Of a stretch of DNA of 64,000 nt, positions 8,313 to 17,811 are shown in pieces. The stretch is from Thalassolituus sp. UBA1087. GTDB lineage: Bacteria > Pseudomonadota > Gammaproteobacteria > Pseudomonadales > Oceanobacteraceae. Made by a program: the position numbers and the translations under genes. The DNA is taken from assembly GCA_002314145.1 (NCBI GenBank), contig DCCG01000042.1, forward strand, positions 189,047 through 253,046, read 5' to 3'. The notes under the pieces are model-generated. The model was given only the letters and a program-made list of their open reading frames with translations. It was not told the origin of the DNA and ran no database searches. Position 1 is the first letter of the stretch. Each line of letters starts with the position of its first letter.

Positions 8313-9494
8313 ATGCTGATTGATTTTTTCCAGACGGTCCGTAAGGCGAGGGTTCCCTGTTCCATTCGCGAATATCTGGATCTGGTGGCAGCGGTAAAAG
8401 CGCATCTGGCGTTTGCCGATCTTGATGATTTCTACGCCCTTGCCCGGCTTTGTCTGGTCAAGGATGAGAAACATTACGATAAGTTTGATAAAGCCTTTGG
8501 TGCCTATTTCCGGGGATTGGATGAAGTGCCGGACTTTCTTACGGAAACCAATATTCCGGATGATTGGATGCGTAAAGAATTTGAACGCATGTTGTCCGAA
8601 GAAGATATGGCAAAAATCGAGTCCATGGGCGGGCTCGATAAAGTGCTGGATGAATTCAAAAAGCGCCTGGAAGAACAGAAAAAACGCCATCAGGGCGGTA
8701 ATAAAATGATTGGTACCGGTGGCACATCGGCCTTTGGTGCCAATGGTTATAATCCTGAAGGCATCCGCATCGAACAGGGACGATCGCGCCATAAAAAAGC
8801 CGTTAAAGTCTGGGATCAGCGTAATTACAAAGATCTTGATGACAGTATTGAGCTGGGTATCCGTAATGTAAAAGTTGCATTGCGACGGCTGCGTAAATTC
8901 GCGCGACAGGGGGCGACAGAAGAACTGGACATGGATGACACCATCAGTTCAACTGCCCGTAATGCCGGTTTTCTGGATATTAAAATGGTACCTGAGCGCC
9001 ATAACGCCGTTAAGGTACTGCTGTTTTTTGATATTGGCGGCTCTATGGATCCGCACGTGCGGGTGTGTGAAGAATTATTTTCTGCCGCCCGCACTGAGTT
9101 CAAACATATGGAAACCTTTTATTTTCACAACTGCCTTTACGAGTCGGTGTGGAAAAATAATATCCGCCGTATGAATGAGCGCACAGAAACCTGGGACATC
9201 CTGCGTAAATATGGCCCGGATTACAAAGTGATCTTCGTGGGCGATGCTATGATGGCGCCGTATGAGGTAAGTCATGTCGGTGGCAGTGTTGAACACTGGA
9301 ACGATGAGCCCGGCGGTGTCTGGATGCAGCGCATGGCAGAACATTATGACAAGCTCGTATGGCTGAATCCTGCACCGGAATCCTATTGGGGGCAGGGCGG
9401 ATCATTGGGGATGATCCGCAGCATTGTAGAAGACCGCATGTACCCGCTGACGCTGGAAGGGCTGGAAGCGGCCATGCGTGAACTGAGTAAATAA
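8313..9494 (+). CDS. CoxE-type VWA domain protein
   Basis: A 393-residue cytosolic protein of the CoxE-like VWA family. The N-terminal ~150 residues are helical and charged. The VWA domain starts near residue 230 with LLFFDIGGSMD, where the third position of the usual DxSxS metal site is glycine; I recall this variant as common in this subfamily. It lies 4 bases behind the MoxR gene, so the two form a MoxR-VWA pair. Such pairs mature or activate a third protein, which cannot be identified from the sequence. Confidence 0.82.
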   Translation: MLIDFFQTVRKARVPCSIREYLDLVAAVKAHLAFADLDDFYALARLCLVKDEKHYDKFDKAFGAYFRGLDEVPDFLTETNIPDDWMRKEFERMLSEEDMAKIESMGGLDKVLDEFKKRLEEQKKRHQGGNKMIGTGGTSAFGANGYNPEGIRIEQGRSRHKKAVKVWDQRNYKDLDDSIELGIRNVKVALRRLRKFARQGATEELDMDDTISSTARNAGFLDIKMVPERHNAVKVLLFFDIGGSMDPHVRVCEELFSAARTEFKHMETFYFHNCLYESVWKNNIRRMNERTETWDILRKYGPDYKVIFVGDAMMAPYEVSHVGGSVEHWNDEPGGVWMQRMAEHYDKLVWLNPAPESYWGQGGSLGMIRSIVEDRMYPLTLEGLEAAMRELSK

Positions 9495-9501
9495 GCGCAG
9501 G

Positions 9502-9517
9502 TGGTACATTTGTACCA
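9502..9517. promoter_or_regulatory. 16-bp perfect inverted repeat, candidate operator
   Basis: TGGTACA-tt-TGTACCA has two 7-base arms that pair perfectly around a 2-base centre. It lies 8 bases after the CoxE-type gene and about 80 bases before the first gene of the envelope operon, in the position expected for a regulator-binding site. There is no T run, so it is not a terminator. The regulator is unknown. Confidence 0.5.
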
Positions 9518-9597
9518 ATTGATGTTTCGGTGCAAACTGTAGGACAATGCACTGATAAAATGGCAAGGACGCCCGATAACTAAAACATATATAGGGC

Positions 9598-10350
9598 ATG
9601 AGACCCATGTTGGTCCTGGGGAATACCTGGCGCCGGTCGTGGCGGGCAGAAGCTGTTCAGTTTCTGCAGCAGCTGACCGTTGCTGTCATTATCAGCTGTT
9701 TATCCGTATCAATCTGTGCTGAAACGGATCTTCTGTACCTGCGTAAAGGTCCTGGCGCAGCGTTTCCTGTTGTCTTTGAAATATCCTCCGGCAGTGAACT
9801 CCACATAGTGGCAACTCAGTCAGACTGGGTACTGGTCCGTACTGGCAGTTGTCATGGCTGGCTGCCTGTGGCCAGGCTGAGCGCGGGGCCCGGGCGCAGT
9901 GCCGCACAGGTCTGGTCAGCGGCGCAGGCATCACATAAGGGAAAACTTCAGCTGGAAGCCGGTACCGTCAGTAATGGTGCCCTGCAGGTCGGCGCATCTT
10001 ATCCGTTGGCAGCGGATATGCGCGCTGCTGTGCGTTTTGAGCGTAAACATAATGGCGATGATTCTTTTCACCACCTGACGCTGGGGGCAGAAAAACAGCT
10101 CAATGCCGCTGATCGCATCCGTTGGTTTGGATTTGCCGGGGTGGGCGTCGGGTCAGCGGATGCAAAATCCTCCTATTGGCAGGATGAGGATGAAAAAATC
10201 GAGGCGGCGTTTGCAACCCTGACCACGGACATCGCCTGGCGGGCGAATCATGCGCTGGATATTCGTTTGCGGCTGCAATATCAGCAGGCATTTGATGCTG
10301 ATAATGCCGGTCATCCGTCGGCAGCTTTAATCTGGAATTACAACCTATGA
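9598..10350 (+). CDS. SH3-like plus beta-barrel envelope protein
   Basis: A 250-residue exported protein and first gene of the envelope operon. It has an unusually long N-terminus with a hydrophobic segment (about residues 26-41) ending SICA, a likely signal peptide. An SH3b-like module follows (about 44-95; LYLRKGPGAAFPVV, then WVLVRTGSCHGWLPV), then ~140 residues of alternating strands with aromatic ends, terminating in a short IWNYNL, consistent with a small outer-membrane barrel. SH3b modules often bind peptidoglycan, so a wall-to-outer-membrane link is plausible but inferred. An alternative ATG is at 9607. Its stop overlaps the next start. Confidence 0.65.
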   Translation: MRPMLVLGNTWRRSWRAEAVQFLQQLTVAVIISCLSVSICAETDLLYLRKGPGAAFPVVFEISSGSELHIVATQSDWVLVRTGSCHGWLPVARLSAGPGRSAAQVWSAAQASHKGKLQLEAGTVSNGALQVGASYPLAADMRAAVRFERKHNGDDSFHHLTLGAEKQLNAADRIRWFGFAGVGVGSADAKSSYWQDEDEKIEAAFATLTTDIAWRANHALDIRLRLQYQQAFDADNAGHPSAALIWNYNL

Positions 10351-10955
10351 AACTTCTGTTACCTGCAGTCGCATTATTATTTTTAACGGTCAGTGCACTC
10401 GCAGACACTACCGATATTTACCAGCCGGAAATTAAGCGTGCGGGGGTAACAGGCTCTGATGCTTTTCAGCAGCGGCGTGGCGCCTGGGGATTCGGGCTGG
10501 GTTACCAGTCGCGCGATTATCTGGAATCCGGGATTACATACAATCTCACCGGGCGTTGGTTCGCCGGTGAATCCTGGTACCTGCTGGGAGAATATCAATA
10601 CGCGCCTTTAAATAATGATGCCGTCAACGACGGCACGGATGTGGTGCTGGATGAAGATGAGAATTCTCATTTACTGGCCTATGGCGTGGGTTACACCTTT
10701 ATGCAGGGGCTGGCCAGCTTTCATGGTTTTGAGTCTTACCCCTGGCAACTGGCGGCAGAACTTTACCTGGGGGAGCAGTCCACCGGCGACAGCGATGGAC
10801 GCTATACCGCGCTGGGGGTTTCCTGGCAGGTTATTGATGATAATTATTGGGTCGGTGCCAGCTGGCGGGTGTATCAAAGCAATGATCAGAGATTATCGGA
10901 TCTGGGGATGAATTCGGGGGCGCAATGGGCGTTATATATCGGCTCCTATTTCTGA
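10347..10955 (+). CDS. Predicted outer-membrane beta-barrel protein
   Basis: A 202-residue protein with a clear signal peptide (MKLLLPAVALLFLTVSALA, cleavage after ALA). The mature protein alternates polar and aromatic residues in strand-like blocks (WGFGLGYQSRDY, WYLLGEYQYAPL, HLLAYGVGYTF) and ends in phenylalanine (YIGSYF), the usual C-terminal signal of outer-membrane barrels. It overlaps the genes on both sides (4 and 31 bases), so translation is coupled. I recognise no named family; a role as outer-membrane component of the operon's machine is inference. Confidence 0.7.
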   Translation: MKLLLPAVALLFLTVSALADTTDIYQPEIKRAGVTGSDAFQQRRGAWGFGLGYQSRDYLESGITYNLTGRWFAGESWYLLGEYQYAPLNNDAVNDGTDVVLDEDENSHLLAYGVGYTFMQGLASFHGFESYPWQLAAELYLGEQSTGDSDGRYTALGVSWQVIDDNYWVGASWRVYQSNDQRLSDLGMNSGAQWALYIGSYF

Positions 10956-11425
10956 CCCTGTTCACGACCCGGGCATTGGCCGGACCGTCGTTGCTGGCAC
11001 CGGGTCAGATGGTTGACGACTTCAGCTGGCCGTCAGCGGTTCAGGGGCAACCGGGGCAGCGCTTAGCCGAACAGCGTGGCTATCCGGTTATGCTTATCTG
11101 GACAGATGACTGCCACCGCTGCGAAGAACGGCTGGCGCGCTATCAGCTTCTGGCTCAGAGTTACCGTCATCAGGGGCTGGTCACCTGGGTGATCTGGACG
11201 CCACAGAAAAATAAACAGCCACCTGTTATCAAACTGCCGGTTCTGGAGGCTGATCCGCACTGGAAAACAGGCTGGCAGTTGGAAACCACACCGGCGGTTA
11301 TGATGATTAATGGCGATGGCCGCCTCGATCATTTACTGACCGGCGGCCTCGCAGACAATTACCGTGCGACGGAAAAATTATTATCGGTCTGGCTGTCACA
11401 GCAGCCGGGCAAGGGTGAGAGGTAA
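10925..11425 (+). CDS. Thioredoxin-like periplasmic protein
   Basis: A 166-residue exported protein with a signal peptide (about residues 1-19, ending ALA). The thioredoxin fold shows WTDDCHRCEE, a CxxC redox pair at Cys63 and Cys66, and a cis-proline motif TTPAVMM near residue 123. It resembles TlpA/DsbE-type oxidoreductases that act on periplasmic cysteines. It begins 31 bases inside the preceding barrel gene. A plausible substrate in the operon is the cysteine pair in the C-terminal domain of the TonB-like protein (19481-20440), but that link is inferred. Confidence 0.75.
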   Translation: MGVIYRLLFLTLFTTRALAGPSLLAPGQMVDDFSWPSAVQGQPGQRLAEQRGYPVMLIWTDDCHRCEERLARYQLLAQSYRHQGLVTWVIWTPQKNKQPPVIKLPVLEADPHWKTGWQLETTPAVMMINGDGRLDHLLTGGLADNYRATEKLLSVWLSQQPGKGER

Positions 11426-11426
11426 A

Positions 11427-11927
11427 ATGAAATATCTGTTAGTTATAGCCTGCCTGTTCAGTTCCCTGGTGATGGCTGCCGAGGACGCCGCCGTCGCCGC
11501 TGATATTGCTGACGTAAAACGCTCAGTGCTGGAATTGAACAAAGATTTATATGCCCTGGAAGAGTCTTTGTTAAGCCCGTCCACGATGCGCGCTGAGCTG
11601 TATTTTTCACTGACGAATGGCAAATACTTTGAACCGCTATCGGTTGAGGTGACAGCTCAGGGCATGAAACCGGTCCAGCATATCTATACACAACGTCAGA
11701 TCGATGCCCTGAAAATGGGCGCTGTACAGCCACTGGCAGAAGTAAACCTGGGGCCGGGTAAACATCAGTTAAAAGCCATTGTGCGTGGCCGGGATGCTAT
11801 GGGGCAGAACCGTGAGCTGATGATTGAGCAGGAAGTCGAAAAACAGGATAAACCCCTGTTGCTGGAAATCGTCGTCGCCGACGATGACAGCCTGCAGAGT
11901 GCGCGCGCATCGCTGCGTTTCTGGTAA
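11427..11927 (+). CDS. Secreted protein of unknown function
   Basis: A 166-residue protein with signal peptide MKYLLVIACLFSSLVMA. After a short helical stretch (about residues 25-50) it has a beta-rich domain with spaced hydrophobic strands (MRAELYFSLTNG, LSVEVTAQGM, HQLKAIVRGRDAMG), reminiscent of an immunoglobulin-like or PEGA-like fold. No family is recognised. I chose ATG 11427 because GAGAGG lies just upstream and the signal peptide starts there. It directly follows the thioredoxin-like gene and precedes the first TPR gene by 12 bases. Confidence 0.7.
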   Translation: MKYLLVIACLFSSLVMAAEDAAVAADIADVKRSVLELNKDLYALEESLLSPSTMRAELYFSLTNGKYFEPLSVEVTAQGMKPVQHIYTQRQIDALKMGAVQPLAEVNLGPGKHQLKAIVRGRDAMGQNRELMIEQEVEKQDKPLLLEIVVADDDSLQSARASLRFW

Positions 11928-11939
11928 TGCGGAGTTAAG

Positions 11940-13979
11940 TTGTTGCGAACCCTGATACGAATCATCATTGCATTGGGTCTGTTGCCTCTGGCAGGGGTCA
12001 GTGCTGCGCAGAATACTGCAGCTTATCTGACAGCCCAGGAGCGCCTGCAGCGGGGGGCTTTTTATTATCATTACTATAACAGTGAATATCAGGATGCACT
12101 GAACGCGCTGGCTGCATTGAATGATATCAATCCGGACGCCGGCAAAGATAAAGAACTGCAGTTAATGCATGCCGCCATTCTGTTATCGCTCGGTTTAAGC
12201 CATGATGCGGAGCAGGTTTTCAGTCGCTCAGAAAGTACGGACGCTACCGCTAATGCCTGGTTTTTTCTGGCGCGCGCCTGGTGGCAAAGTGGCGACTGGC
12301 AGGCCTGCGAAACAAGCAGTCGTAAAGCCTTATCGGTAAAGCGTCGTTTGGGTACGGCGCGCGACTCCATTATGGGGTTAAAAAGTGATTACGTTGCAGA
12401 AGCGAATTTTATGTTGTCGGCAAGTCTTGCTGCGCAGGATAAAGTGCAGGAGGCCGAAGACGTACTGAACGCTATTCCTCAGACATCAATCTGGGCTGGT
12501 TATGCCCGCTACAATTTAATTATTGCTCATATCCGTCTGTTCACCCCGGGTCATAAAATACAGGCTCTGGTTGATGAAGCTGCCTATTACCTGCCTGATA
12601 CCTATGAAGGTAACAGCCTGAAAGACCGGGTTTTTCTGGTGGCAGGTATTAATGCACTGAATGCCGGCAAGAAAAAACAGGCAGCGGATTATCTCAAAAA
12701 GATCAGTCTCGATTCGGCATTTACCGCCCCCGGACTACTGCAGTATGGCTGGGCGTTAACCGAACAGTGGAATTATCAGCAGGCGATGCAGCCCTGGCGT
12801 GTACTACAGGAAAAATATCAGCCATTTCATCCGGCTGTGATGGAATCCGTGTTAGCGGTACCTCATGCCCTGGAGCTGCTCAATGCTAACACCCAGGCTT
12901 TAAAAACCTACGAAATGGTTGAGCAGAAACTGCAGACCATGCTCAGCCGTGTGCAAGAACAGCACCGCAAAGAAAATATACAGCAATGGTTAACCACCTG
13001 GCTGGCGCAGCAGGATGCTCAGTGGGGCTGGCAGCGCACGGCGATCACCGATATGCCGGACGACGGGTTGTCGGCAACCCTGCAGGGATTACTGGATTCT
13101 CAGGCGTTTGTGAATTCCGTGAGCCGTTTGCATGAACTGAACGCAATACGCAATGCGTTAACCCTGCAGCAGGACAATATGGCGTTATGGGAAAGGACAC
13201 TGAAACGTCGCCAGCGACTGTTGACCTCAATGAAGGGGAAACAGCATCTGCAGAGTATGCGGCAACGACAGACCGCTCTGACTCAGCGTCTGGTGGCATT
13301 AGGAGAGACATTGGCCGGGGAAGATAAAAAACTTTTCGCCTTCGCTTCTGTAGCGGATAAAAGCAATATCCGCCGCCTTGAGAATATTGTGCCGCGTATT
13401 CAGCTATTGCAGCGTGACGCCACGCCGACCCGGGACCTGGAACAATATAAAGAACGCTGGCGTCGTGTGCGTGGGTTGCAGCTGTGGCGTATCTACGAAC
13501 ATAAGCCCCAGCGCCGCTGGGATGTTAACCGTGCATACTGGCAGTTGCAGACAGAAAGCGGAGACTTGCTGGAACAGTTAAACAATACCCGCGAAGCACT
13601 CGACTGGGCTGACAGCAGCTGGCGGGGTTTTCCGCGTCAGGTGGAGGATGCACAACAGCGTATTCAGCAATTAATGGTGCAGACTGATGCCGTGTTTAAT
13701 GCTGAATATCGCAACCTTGAGGGACTGACAGGCGATTATCTGACAGCTCTGGAGCAACGTATAACCGACTATCAGGCACAGGCCCGTCTCTCGATTGCGC
13801 GTCTGTATGATGATGCGTTGCAGCAGACACTCGTCAGCGAGGCAGAGGATCTTCCTGATCAGGGTAACGGCAATCACAGCGCAGACGACGAAAACAGCGC
13901 GCGCGACCTGAGCCCGGATCAGCAAACGACCGGACAGCCAGTGGCTGAGCCGGCGACACCGGAGGTGGCCGGTGAATAA
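11940..13979 (+). CDS. Periplasmic TPR-repeat protein (GltD-like position)
   Basis: A 679-residue exported protein starting with TTG, preceded by GGAG 6 bases upstream. The signal peptide covers about residues 1-23 (ending VSAAQ). Helical repeats with TPR character run through about 30-330 (AWFFLARAWWQSGDWQAC and similar), then long charged helices, partly coiled-coil, to about 630, and a polar Asp/Gln/Glu-rich tail. TPR arrays are protein-docking surfaces. In the operon it precedes a TPR lipoprotein, the order expected for the GltD/GltE pair of the Myxococcus machinery; the analogy rests on architecture. It overlaps the next gene by 8 bases. Confidence 0.7.
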   Translation: MLRTLIRIIIALGLLPLAGVSAAQNTAAYLTAQERLQRGAFYYHYYNSEYQDALNALAALNDINPDAGKDKELQLMHAAILLSLGLSHDAEQVFSRSESTDATANAWFFLARAWWQSGDWQACETSSRKALSVKRRLGTARDSIMGLKSDYVAEANFMLSASLAAQDKVQEAEDVLNAIPQTSIWAGYARYNLIIAHIRLFTPGHKIQALVDEAAYYLPDTYEGNSLKDRVFLVAGINALNAGKKKQAADYLKKISLDSAFTAPGLLQYGWALTEQWNYQQAMQPWRVLQEKYQPFHPAVMESVLAVPHALELLNANTQALKTYEMVEQKLQTMLSRVQEQHRKENIQQWLTTWLAQQDAQWGWQRTAITDMPDDGLSATLQGLLDSQAFVNSVSRLHELNAIRNALTLQQDNMALWERTLKRRQRLLTSMKGKQHLQSMRQRQTALTQRLVALGETLAGEDKKLFAFASVADKSNIRRLENIVPRIQLLQRDATPTRDLEQYKERWRRVRGLQLWRIYEHKPQRRWDVNRAYWQLQTESGDLLEQLNNTREALDWADSSWRGFPRQVEDAQQRIQQLMVQTDAVFNAEYRNLEGLTGDYLTALEQRITDYQAQARLSIARLYDDALQQTLVSEAEDLPDQGNGNHSADDENSARDLSPDQQTTGQPVAEPATPEVAGE

Positions 13980-16818
13980 GATGCATCTACGGACAGGCTT
14001 TATGATGCCTTTACCTGTACTCCTGCTGATTTCGCTGTTGCTGACGGGGTGTAGCCTGCTGGGAAATGAGCGGCCAACTGAAAGTACCCTGGAAGGAATT
14101 CCTCCTCTTAAAGTACGCCTGCTGTCGAACGAACCGCTGGCTACCAGTCATGAACAGGTGCTGAAAAAATATCAGGCCTATCTCGATGTGGCTGAAGAAC
14201 CGGAAATGCGTATCCGTGTTGCGCATCGCATGGCGAACCTTAAGTTACAGGCAGAAGAATACGCACTGGACGATGATGAACATCGGCTGGCGGATGATGG
14301 CGTGGCGGACGGTGACAGGAACCTGGCGATGGCGTCTATTGCTGACTACGAAGCCTTGTTAAAAAAATACCCGGATCGTCTTGATAACGATGCGATCCTC
14401 TACCAGCTGGCGAAAGCCTACACCCTGGCAGGCAAACCGTATCTTGCCATTGTGACACTGGAACAACTGGTTGAATCCTACCCGCGCTCGGATTATTACC
14501 TTGAAAGTGAATTCCGTCTCGGGCAGATGCTTTACACCGTGGGGGATTACCAGGCGGCCGAAGAAGCGTATCAACGCCTGATCAGCCGCGGCGAAAGTGA
14601 TAACCCTTATTATGTCAGTGCCCGTTACCTGCAGGGCTGGAGTATATTTAAGCAGGATCGCCTGCAGGACAGCCTGCTGGCATTTACCATGTTACTGGAT
14701 GAACAGTATCCGGATCTGAACAGCCTGACAGAAGCCAGTGGCAGTCGTCTGAATATGCTCAATGATGTGCTGCGTATTATGGCAGTCATGTTTGATGAAC
14801 TCGGTGACTGGGAGCAGATAGCGACATTTTATGATCAACATGGTCAGCGACATTACGAGTATCTGTTGTATGACCGTCTGGCGACTTACTACTACAGCAA
14901 AAATTACTATAAAAGTGGTGCCTCAACGCTGCGTGCTTTTGTCTTACGCTACCCTGATGATGTACTGGCGCCCGCTTATTATGAACGTCTGATCGATGGC
15001 TATAAAAAAGCGGGTTATGCCAATCTGGTGCGTAAGCATAAAGAGCTTTACGTCGGTATGTTTGGTGTCGGAACGCCTTACTGGAATACCCATACAGATG
15101 CCATGCGCCAGCAGCTGACCGTATCCTTGTCAGGTTATATCTGGGATCTTGCCGGTTTCTGGCACGCCTGGGGACAGGATGCTGAACCCGGTCCGGAAAA
15201 ACGCCAGCGTCTGCTGCAGGCGGAAAACTGGTATCGCGAATATATCCGCAGTTTTCCAGCTGCCGATGATGCCGTTAAAGCCCATTTTTTATTGGCTGAA
15301 GTGGCTTTTCAGTTACAGGATTATCCGCTGGCGAAAGACCATTATGAAATCGTCGCCTATCAGTATCCGCACAGTGAGAATGCAGCTGAGGCGGGCTATG
15401 CGGCCATACTTGCGTTTAATAAATATCAGCCAGCGTCTGCTGAACAACATGCCTGGCGTCAGGGAACGGTGGCCAGTGCCATGCGTTTTGTTAAAGAATT
15501 TCCCCGTGACAGCCGCGCCGGAACGGTTCTGGTCAACACCTCCGAGATGTTGCTGAAAGATGGTTATTATGCCCAGGCTCTGACTACGTCACGTCTGGCG
15601 GTAGAATATAAAGAAGAACTGTCACCGCGTTATCAGTATGGCGCAGCACTGGTTCGCGGCCATGCGGCGTTTGAAGCCGGACATTACCCTGAGGCAGAGA
15701 ATGCATTAATGGAGGCTCAGGGCTATGCCGCAATCAGTGACAGACAGCGACGTGCGCTGCGCGAAAAAGTGGCGGCCAGTATTTATAAACAGGGTGAAGT
15801 GGCGCAGCAACAGGGGCAGCCTGATCAGGCAGTATATCATTGGCGTCGTCTGGCCCAGGTGATTCCTGAGAGTGATACGCGCATTATCGCTGAATACGAT
15901 GCAGCCACGATACTTATGCAGAATAAAGATTATGAGCAGGCTGTTGATGTGTTGCTGGCGTTCCGTCAGCAATATCCTGATCATAAACTGACTAAAGATA
16001 TCCCCTCCAAATTGATTGTTGCGTATGAAGACCGCGGTGAATGGCGTAATGCCGCATTCGAACTGCAGCGTATATGGAAAAATGGTGACGATCCGGAACA
16101 ACAGAGAATCGCCTGTTATCAGTCCGCCGAATATTTTGAAAAAGCCGGGGATACTGATAATGCGATCGTGATGTACAAACGCTATGCACATTCCTATAAG
16201 CGCCCGTTTGATGCCGCGATCGAGGCGCACTTTAAACTGGATCAGATATATGCTGCACAGGGACTGGAAGAAAAACGCCGTTTCTGGCTTGATAAAATTA
16301 TTACCCTGAACAGCAAGGCCGGTGATGACGCCACTGACAGGTCACGTTATCTGGCAGCCCGGGCAGCCTATGATTTGGGTGAGTTTGAGCGTGTTAAATT
16401 CGACAGCATTGCGCTGACCTTACCGTTGAATAAAAGCATTACTGCTAAAAATACTGTGATGCAGAAAGCACTTAAACGTTATACCCAGGCCGTTAAAGTG
16501 GGTGTGCTGGAATACACTACGTCGTCCACCTACCGGATCGGCGAACTTTATCGCCAGCTGGCAACGGGTCTGATGGATTCTGAACGCCCGGCGGGGCTGG
16601 ATGAGGTAGAACTGGAAGAGTATGAATTCCTGCTGGAAGACCAGGCATTTCCTCTGGAAGAATCCGCCATTGATGTTCATCAGACCAATACCGCACGTAC
16701 CTATGATGGTCTTTATGATCAATGGATCCGCAAAAGTTATGAGTCTATGGGGCTGCTGATGCCCGGACAATACGATAAACATGAAAGGGCGCTGAGTTAT
16801 GTTGAACAGATACGCTGA
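13972..16818 (+). CDS. Large TPR-repeat lipoprotein
   Basis: A 948-residue lipoprotein with signal peptide and lipobox LLTGC (Cys27), followed by Ser-Leu, which does not suggest inner-membrane retention. Almost the whole mature chain is TPR-like helical repeats, for example YLAIVTLEQLVESYPRSDYY and YLLAEVAFQL-type units with regularly spaced YP turns, similar to the YfiO/BamD- and AglT-type repeats. It probably forms an outer-membrane-attached periplasmic scaffold. It overlaps the TPR genes on both sides. It is close in kind to AglT/GltE of Myxococcus but longer; orthology is not shown. Confidence 0.75.
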   Translation: MNKMHLRTGFMMPLPVLLLISLLLTGCSLLGNERPTESTLEGIPPLKVRLLSNEPLATSHEQVLKKYQAYLDVAEEPEMRIRVAHRMANLKLQAEEYALDDDEHRLADDGVADGDRNLAMASIADYEALLKKYPDRLDNDAILYQLAKAYTLAGKPYLAIVTLEQLVESYPRSDYYLESEFRLGQMLYTVGDYQAAEEAYQRLISRGESDNPYYVSARYLQGWSIFKQDRLQDSLLAFTMLLDEQYPDLNSLTEASGSRLNMLNDVLRIMAVMFDELGDWEQIATFYDQHGQRHYEYLLYDRLATYYYSKNYYKSGASTLRAFVLRYPDDVLAPAYYERLIDGYKKAGYANLVRKHKELYVGMFGVGTPYWNTHTDAMRQQLTVSLSGYIWDLAGFWHAWGQDAEPGPEKRQRLLQAENWYREYIRSFPAADDAVKAHFLLAEVAFQLQDYPLAKDHYEIVAYQYPHSENAAEAGYAAILAFNKYQPASAEQHAWRQGTVASAMRFVKEFPRDSRAGTVLVNTSEMLLKDGYYAQALTTSRLAVEYKEELSPRYQYGAALVRGHAAFEAGHYPEAENALMEAQGYAAISDRQRRALREKVAASIYKQGEVAQQQGQPDQAVYHWRRLAQVIPESDTRIIAEYDAATILMQNKDYEQAVDVLLAFRQQYPDHKLTKDIPSKLIVAYEDRGEWRNAAFELQRIWKNGDDPEQQRIACYQSAEYFEKAGDTDNAIVMYKRYAHSYKRPFDAAIEAHFKLDQIYAAQGLEEKRRFWLDKIITLNSKAGDDATDRSRYLAARAAYDLGEFERVKFDSIALTLPLNKSITAKNTVMQKALKRYTQAVKVGVLEYTTSSTYRIGELYRQLATGLMDSERPAGLDEVELEEYEFLLEDQAFPLEESAIDVHQTNTARTYDGLYDQWIRKSYESMGLLMPGQYDKHERALSYVEQIR

Positions 16819-17434
16819 CATGGCGCGCTGTATTACAAGGCCTGTAGTATTGTTGAGTTTTCTCGCGGTGTTATCGGGTTGTAGTCTGCTGTCGCAGGCG
16901 CCACAGGCGACCGATACCGCAGCCGGTGAATCCCCTTTACCTGAAGCCCTGAAAGAAGGATATCAGCAGGGGCTGGTGTTGCTGCAGGATGAAAAATATC
17001 AGCAGGCGCTGCTCCATTGGCAGACACTGACGACGGATTATGCTGACTGTCCGGGTTGCTGGACCAATCTCGGAATCAGCCAGTATTACCTGCAGAATTA
17101 TCCGGACAGCCAGACAAGTTTTCAGACAGCGTTGGCTCTTGATGCACAATTCTGTCCTGCGCTGAAAATGAAAGCCCTGGCTGAACGGCAAACGGGTCAA
17201 TTTATACAATCGGAAGAAAGTTATCTTCAGGCACTGAAGTGTGCACCGGATGACATTAATCTGCATTACAACCTGGGTATCCTGTACGATCTTTATCTGC
17301 ATGACCTGGCTAAAGCGTTGGAGCACTATCGGCGGGCGGCCGACTTAATGCCGGAAAAAGACGATACGCTGGCGATGTGGATTACCGATCTGGAAAGGCG
17401 CAATGCAGAACAGGTTGCGGGAGAAGGATCATGA
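16799..17434 (+). CDS. TPR-repeat lipoprotein
   Basis: A 211-residue lipoprotein with lipobox VLSGC (Cys28) and about four TPR motifs (residues ~50-190; CWTNLGISQYYLQNYPDS, LHYNLGILYDLYLHDLAKA). Cysteines at DCPGC and elsewhere in the periplasmic part could form disulfides, which fits a thioredoxin-like protein in the same operon. An ATG at 16820 gives a more typical lipoprotein signal and may be the real start. It overlaps the large TPR gene by 20 bases and shares ATGA with the next gene. Confidence 0.75.
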   Translation: MLNRYADMARCITRPVVLLSFLAVLSGCSLLSQAPQATDTAAGESPLPEALKEGYQQGLVLLQDEKYQQALLHWQTLTTDYADCPGCWTNLGISQYYLQNYPDSQTSFQTALALDAQFCPALKMKALAERQTGQFIQSEESYLQALKCAPDDINLHYNLGILYDLYLHDLAKALEHYRRAADLMPEKDDTLAMWITDLERRNAEQVAGEGS

Positions 17435-17763
17435 AAGCGCTCATTTTTTTGTCAGTGCTGTTCCTCGCTTCAGGAGCATGGGGTGAACAGGTTATCCGTC
17501 TTGAAGGTATTTCGATACAGGGCAACAGTGAAGAACCCAATGTGATGTACATTATGCCCTGGCGTGCGCCACCGGGGACGGGGCGCCTGTATCAGCCGAT
17601 TAACAGTTACCGTCAGCAATGGCTGGAGCCCACTGACAGGGCACGTTTTAACCGGGAATTGCGTTACGCTGAACGTTACGCACCGAAGGAAAGAAATCAG
17701 GAACGTTTACGCCAGCTTATGGCAGATGAAACAAGCCGCTTAGCGGCACCGTATAACCAATAA
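17431..17763 (+). CDS. Small secreted protein of unknown function
   Basis: A 110-residue protein with signal peptide MKALIFLSVLFLASGAWG. The mature part contains IMPWRAPPGTGRLYQPINSY followed by an Arg/Glu-rich helix. I recognise no family. The ATG at 17431 overlaps the stop of the TPR lipoprotein and has GAGAAGGA upstream. It lies directly before the TolQ-type gene, so it is likely an accessory part of the motor complex. Confidence 0.7.
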   Translation: MKALIFLSVLFLASGAWGEQVIRLEGISIQGNSEEPNVMYIMPWRAPPGTGRLYQPINSYRQQWLEPTDRARFNRELRYAERYAPKERNQERLRQLMADETSRLAAPYNQ

Positions 17764-17811
17764 GTGCAGCGCAGATAATCAGTTGCACACTGACATTCAG
17801 GGGAAGTAGCT

